A stretch of 10,393 nt of DNA from an uncultured Curvibacter sp. (GTDB taxonomy: Bacteria > Pseudomonadota > Gammaproteobacteria > Burkholderiales > Burkholderiaceae): assembly GCA_946481355.1 (NCBI GenBank), contig CAMLNH010000061.1, forward strand, positions 1 to 10,393, given 5' to 3'. The first letter of the stretch is position 1. Each line of letters begins with the position of its first letter. The translations under genes were made by a program, and so were the position numbers. Below, one piece after another: positions 7,726 to 10,393 of the stretch. The notes under the pieces are model-generated. The model worked only from the letters and a program-made list of their open reading frames with translations, was not told where the DNA came from and ran no database searches.

Positions 7726-8530
7726 GGAACGCCCCCCGCTCATAGGAATTCAACTCACGCGACCTGGGATAGCGGGCGCGCAGCTGGCTGCCCAGCTGGT
7801 CACGCGCCGTGCGGTCTCCCAGACGATGCTCGATCTTGATGCCCAGCCACAGCGTCTCGGCATTGGCCAGCTCGCTGTTGTTGATGCGCCGGATGTAGAA
7901 CTGGGCGCGCGCAGCCTCGCCGCGCAGATACAGCAGTTGCGCCAGGTTGTAGCCGGTCACGGGGTTGCCGGCGTCCAGCTCGTAGGATTTGCCCAGACTG
8001 AACTCGGCATCCTGCGGCTGCTTGGCCTGGATCTGGCACAGGCCCTTGGTCAGCCAGGTCTTGGCCCGGCCGCCATAGGTGGGATTGGCCAGGGCGCGCG
8101 TGAAGGTCTGGACGGCCTCGGTGTGGCGGCCCTGCTGGCACTGCATCCAGCCGTAGTTGTGCAGCACGTTGGGATCGTTGGGGTTGATGGACAGGGCGCG
8201 GCGGAAGCTTTCATCGGCCAGACGCAGGTCGTCCAGACGCATGTAGATCAGGCCGCGCAGGTTGTAGGCCTCGGTGAAGCTCGGGTCGATGTTGAGGGCC
8301 TGCTTGGTCTCGTCCAGGGCCACGGTGGTCTGGCCCTGCTCGAAGTAGCCCACGGCCAGCTGCAGGCGGATGCGCGCGCGCCGGCGCACATCGGGTTCGT
8401 CGGAGGCCGTGACAATGTCATCGGTCGGCGGGGTGGCAGCGCAGCCTGACAGCCCCCCGAGCGCGAGCGCGGCCAGACATCCCGTCAGCAGCCAGCAGCC
8501 GGCCCGTCCCCATCGATGCGTCACATTCAT
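7718..8530 (-). CDS. pilF: Type IV pilus pilotin lipoprotein PilF/PilW
   Basis: PilF/PilW is an outer-membrane TPR lipoprotein that helps the PilQ secretin localise and multimerise in type IV pilus biogenesis. The 270-residue product has a signal peptide (WLLTGCLAALALGGLSGC) with lipobox LSGC and the lipidated cysteine at 30. Several TPR units follow: about 53-86 (RIRLQLAVGYFEQGQTTVAL), 87-120 (AYNLRGLIYMRLDDLRLADE), 121-155 (VLHNYGWMQCQQGRHTEAV), and weaker ones at 158-225. NYGWMQCQQG is typical of this family. The start is ATG at 8530, with AAGGAG 9 bases upstream, and the rlmN stop is only 3 bases before it. Position between rlmN and rodZ matches the conserved proteobacterial order. Whether the organism makes pili cannot be told from this window. 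Confidence 0.93.
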   Translation of the reverse strand: MNVTHRWGRAGCWLLTGCLAALALGGLSGCAATPPTDDIVTASDEPDVRRRARIRLQLAVGYFEQGQTTVALDETKQALNIDPSFTEAYNLRGLIYMRLDDLRLADESFRRALSINPNDPNVLHNYGWMQCQQGRHTEAVQTFTRALANPTYGGRAKTWLTKGLCQIQAKQPQDAEFSLGKSYELDAGNPVTGYNLAQLLYLRGEAARAQFYIRRINNSELANAETLWLGIKIEHRLGDRTARDQLGSQLRARYPRSRELNSYERGAFHE

Positions 8531-8533
8531 GCC

Positions 8534-9679
<1,146 letters not shown>

Positions 9680-9699
9680 TGCATCGTTACATCCGCCTT

Positions 9700-10125
9700 T
9701 CAGCGGCTGTAGACGTTCATGCCGGGGAAGAAGAAGGCCACTTCCACGGCTGCGGTTTCGGGAGCGTCGGAGCCGTGCACGGCGTTGGCGTCGATGCTGT
9801 CGGCGAAGTCGGCGCGGATGGTGCCCTTCTCGGCCTTCTTGGGGTCGGTGGCGCCCATCAGGTCACGATTCTTCAGGATGGCGTTCTCGCCCTCGAGCAC
9901 CTGGATCATCACGGGGCCGGAGATCATGAAGCTGACCAGATCGTTGAAGAAGGGGCGGGCCTTGTGCACAGCATAGAAGGCCTCGGCTTCGGCACGCGAC
10001 AGGTGGGCCATCTTGGCGGCCACGACCTTCAGGCCAGCGCCTTCGAAGCGGGCGTAGATCTGACCGATGACGTTCTTGGCGACGGCGTCGGGCTTGATGA
10101 TGGAGAGGGTGCGCTGGATGGCCAT
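9700..10125 (-). CDS. ndk: Nucleoside diphosphate kinase
   Basis: Ndk transfers the gamma phosphate between nucleoside tri- and diphosphates in the cytoplasm through a phosphohistidine, balancing NTP and dNTP pools. The 141-residue product is standard length. It has the N-terminal [11 protein letters not shown] with the ATP-contacting K11, [14 protein letters not shown] at 69-82, [17 protein letters not shown] at 91-107, and the active-site signature NAVHGSD with catalytic H117. The start is ATG at 10125, preceded on the minus strand by AGGAA about 6 bases upstream. It appears to be the first gene of the long operon, since a likely promoter and a hairpin lie before it and rlmN follows closely. 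No odd residues are seen. Confidence 0.98.
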   Translation of the reverse strand: MAIQRTLSIIKPDAVAKNVIGQIYARFEGAGLKVVAAKMAHLSRAEAEAFYAVHKARPFFNDLVSFMISGPVMIQVLEGENAILKNRDLMGATDPKKAEKGTIRADFADSIDANAVHGSDAPETAAVEVAFFFPGMNVYSR

Positions 10126-10158
10126 GTGATTTCCTGAGTCTGGTTATGAAAGCGGATT

Positions 10159-10178
10159 TTTGCCCCCTGCAGGGCAAA
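10159..10178 (-). repeat. Inverted repeat in the ndk 5' leader
   Basis: A perfect 7-bp inverted repeat TTTGCCC/GGGCAAA encloses a 6-base loop (minus-strand TGCAGG). It lies between the putative -10 box and the ndk start, so it would be in the 5' untranslated leader. On neither strand is it followed by a T run, so it does not look like a terminator. It may fold in the mRNA leader; function is unknown. Confidence 0.4.
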
Positions 10179-10185
10179 GCCCGGT

Positions 10186-10214
10186 ATTTTAACCGTTCAG
10201 GGTGACCGTTGCAC
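10186..10214 (-). promoter_or_regulatory. Likely sigma-70-type promoter for ndk
   Basis: On the minus strand, TAAAAT (10191-10186, 5 of 6 matches to TATAAT) lies about 60 bases before the ndk ATG, in the context GTTAAAATACCGGG, which resembles -10 regions common in Burkholderiales. The hexamer 17 bases upstream is GTGCAA (10214-10209), a poor -35 with 3 of 6 matches, and it falls inside the preceding hairpin. Start of transcription would be near 10180. The -10 is persuasive, the -35 weak. Confidence 0.45.
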
Positions 10215-10222
10215 CCTGAACG
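10194..10222 (-). terminator. Perfect 11-bp hairpin after the upstream gene
   Basis: CGTTCAGGGTG and CACCCTGAACG form a perfect 11-bp stem around a 7-base loop (minus-strand CAACGGT). It begins 21 bases after the stop codon of the Gly-rich upstream gene. On the minus strand the stem is followed by GTTAAAATA, a short A/T run rather than a clean T tract, so termination may be incomplete or factor-aided. A palindromic protein-binding site is the alternative. Stem clearly seen; role inferred. Confidence 0.5.
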
Positions 10223-10243
10223 TCATGGGCTGCTGGTCGCCGT

Positions 10244-10393
10244 TCAGCGGCCGCGGCCGCCACGCCGCGAGCCACCGCCACCGCCACCGCCACCGCCGTT
10301 GCCACGGCGTTGGTCCTGGCGCTGGCGCGAGAAGCTGTCGGCGCCGATGTAGCCGAAGGAGGTCTTCATGGGATCGGGCTGGGCCTCGCCACC
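10244..10393 (-). CDS. C-terminal end of a Gly/Arg-rich, probably RNA-binding protein (partial)
   Basis: Only the last 49 residues are in the window, ending with TGA at 10246-10244. They read QPDPMKTSFGYIGADSFSRQ, then a basic Gln/Arg stretch (RQDQRRG), then Asn and a run of nine glycines, ending SRRGGRGR. Such Gly/Arg-rich tails are common on betaproteobacterial RNA-acting proteins, for example RluB-type 23S rRNA pseudouridine synthases and DEAD-box helicases. An RluB-like protein is my slight preference, from vague family resemblance only. The catalytic part lies beyond base 10393, so no symbol is given. The gene is followed by a strong hairpin and then by the ndk promoter region, so it is probably a separate transcription unit. 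Confidence 0.75.
   Translation of the reverse strand, partial: GGEAQPDPMKTSFGYIGADSFSRQRQDQRRGNGGGGGGGGGSRRGGRGR
10271..10297. repeat. Hexanucleotide tandem repeat coding polyglycine
   Basis: The plus strand carries GCCACC four times plus a final GCC, 27 bases in all. Read on the minus strand it is alternating GGC and GGT codons that encode nine consecutive glycines in the tail of the upstream gene. Because the unit is six bases, slippage would change glycine number in steps of two and keep the reading frame. Confidence 0.85.

Noticed and set aside
7726..7743. RodZ start 6 residues upstream at 7743
   Set aside because: No ribosome site precedes it, whereas the ATG at 7725 has a G-rich run 5 bases upstream. 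The choice is not certain.

Overview
The window is an ordinary but tightly packed housekeeping cluster. Every gene I can support lies on the minus strand, so transcription runs from high to low coordinates. The DNA is GC-rich with strong G/C third positions. The protein sequences and gene order look betaproteobacterial: the ispG product is about 426 residues, Hfq begins [14 protein letters not shown], a BamB/YfgM/Der/HisS/IspG/RodZ/PilF/RlmN/Ndk block is joined to hfq-hflX, and one site reads TAAAAT like a -10 box. Burkholderiales, perhaps Comamonadaceae, is my inference. The genus cannot be read from the sequence.

Layout in order of transcription. At 10393-10244 is the Gly/Arg-rich C-terminal end of an RNA-associated protein that I cannot name firmly; a pseudouridine synthase of the RluB type or a DEAD-box helicase is possible. 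A 118-base gap follows with a perfect 11-bp hairpin, a likely promoter and a second inverted repeat. Next come ndk (nucleoside diphosphate kinase), rlmN (23S rRNA/tRNA m2A methyltransferase), pilF/pilW (type IV pilus pilotin lipoprotein), rodZ (cell-shape protein), ispG (MEP isoprenoid pathway), hisS (histidyl-tRNA synthetase), yfgM (SecYEG-associated TPR protein), bamB (outer-membrane assembly lipoprotein) and der (ribosome-assembly GTPase). Gaps from ndk to der are 0 to 23 bases, or short overlaps, which suggests one long operon. A 127-base gap then precedes hfq (RNA chaperone). A stem-loop with a T-rich tail follows hfq, and then hflX (ribosome-associated GTPase) begins with a TTG codon and runs off the window at base 1.

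The cluster combines translation and ribosome quality functions (rlmN, hisS, der, hflX, hfq) with envelope functions (pilF, rodZ, yfgM, bamB), plus the isoprenoid-precursor gene ispG and the nucleotide-pool gene ndk. The rlmN-to-der order matches the well-known gammaproteobacterial order; the hfq-hflX pair is attached downstream here, whereas in E. coli it sits elsewhere. I see no mobile elements, tRNAs, rRNAs, CRISPR arrays, pseudogenes or foreign-looking segments, and no evidence of a previously undescribed system. The observations worth checking are regulatory: the hfq/hflX attenuator-like hairpin with a TTG start, the compact terminator/promoter region before ndk, translational coupling at several junctions, and a simple hexanucleotide repeat coding polyglycine.
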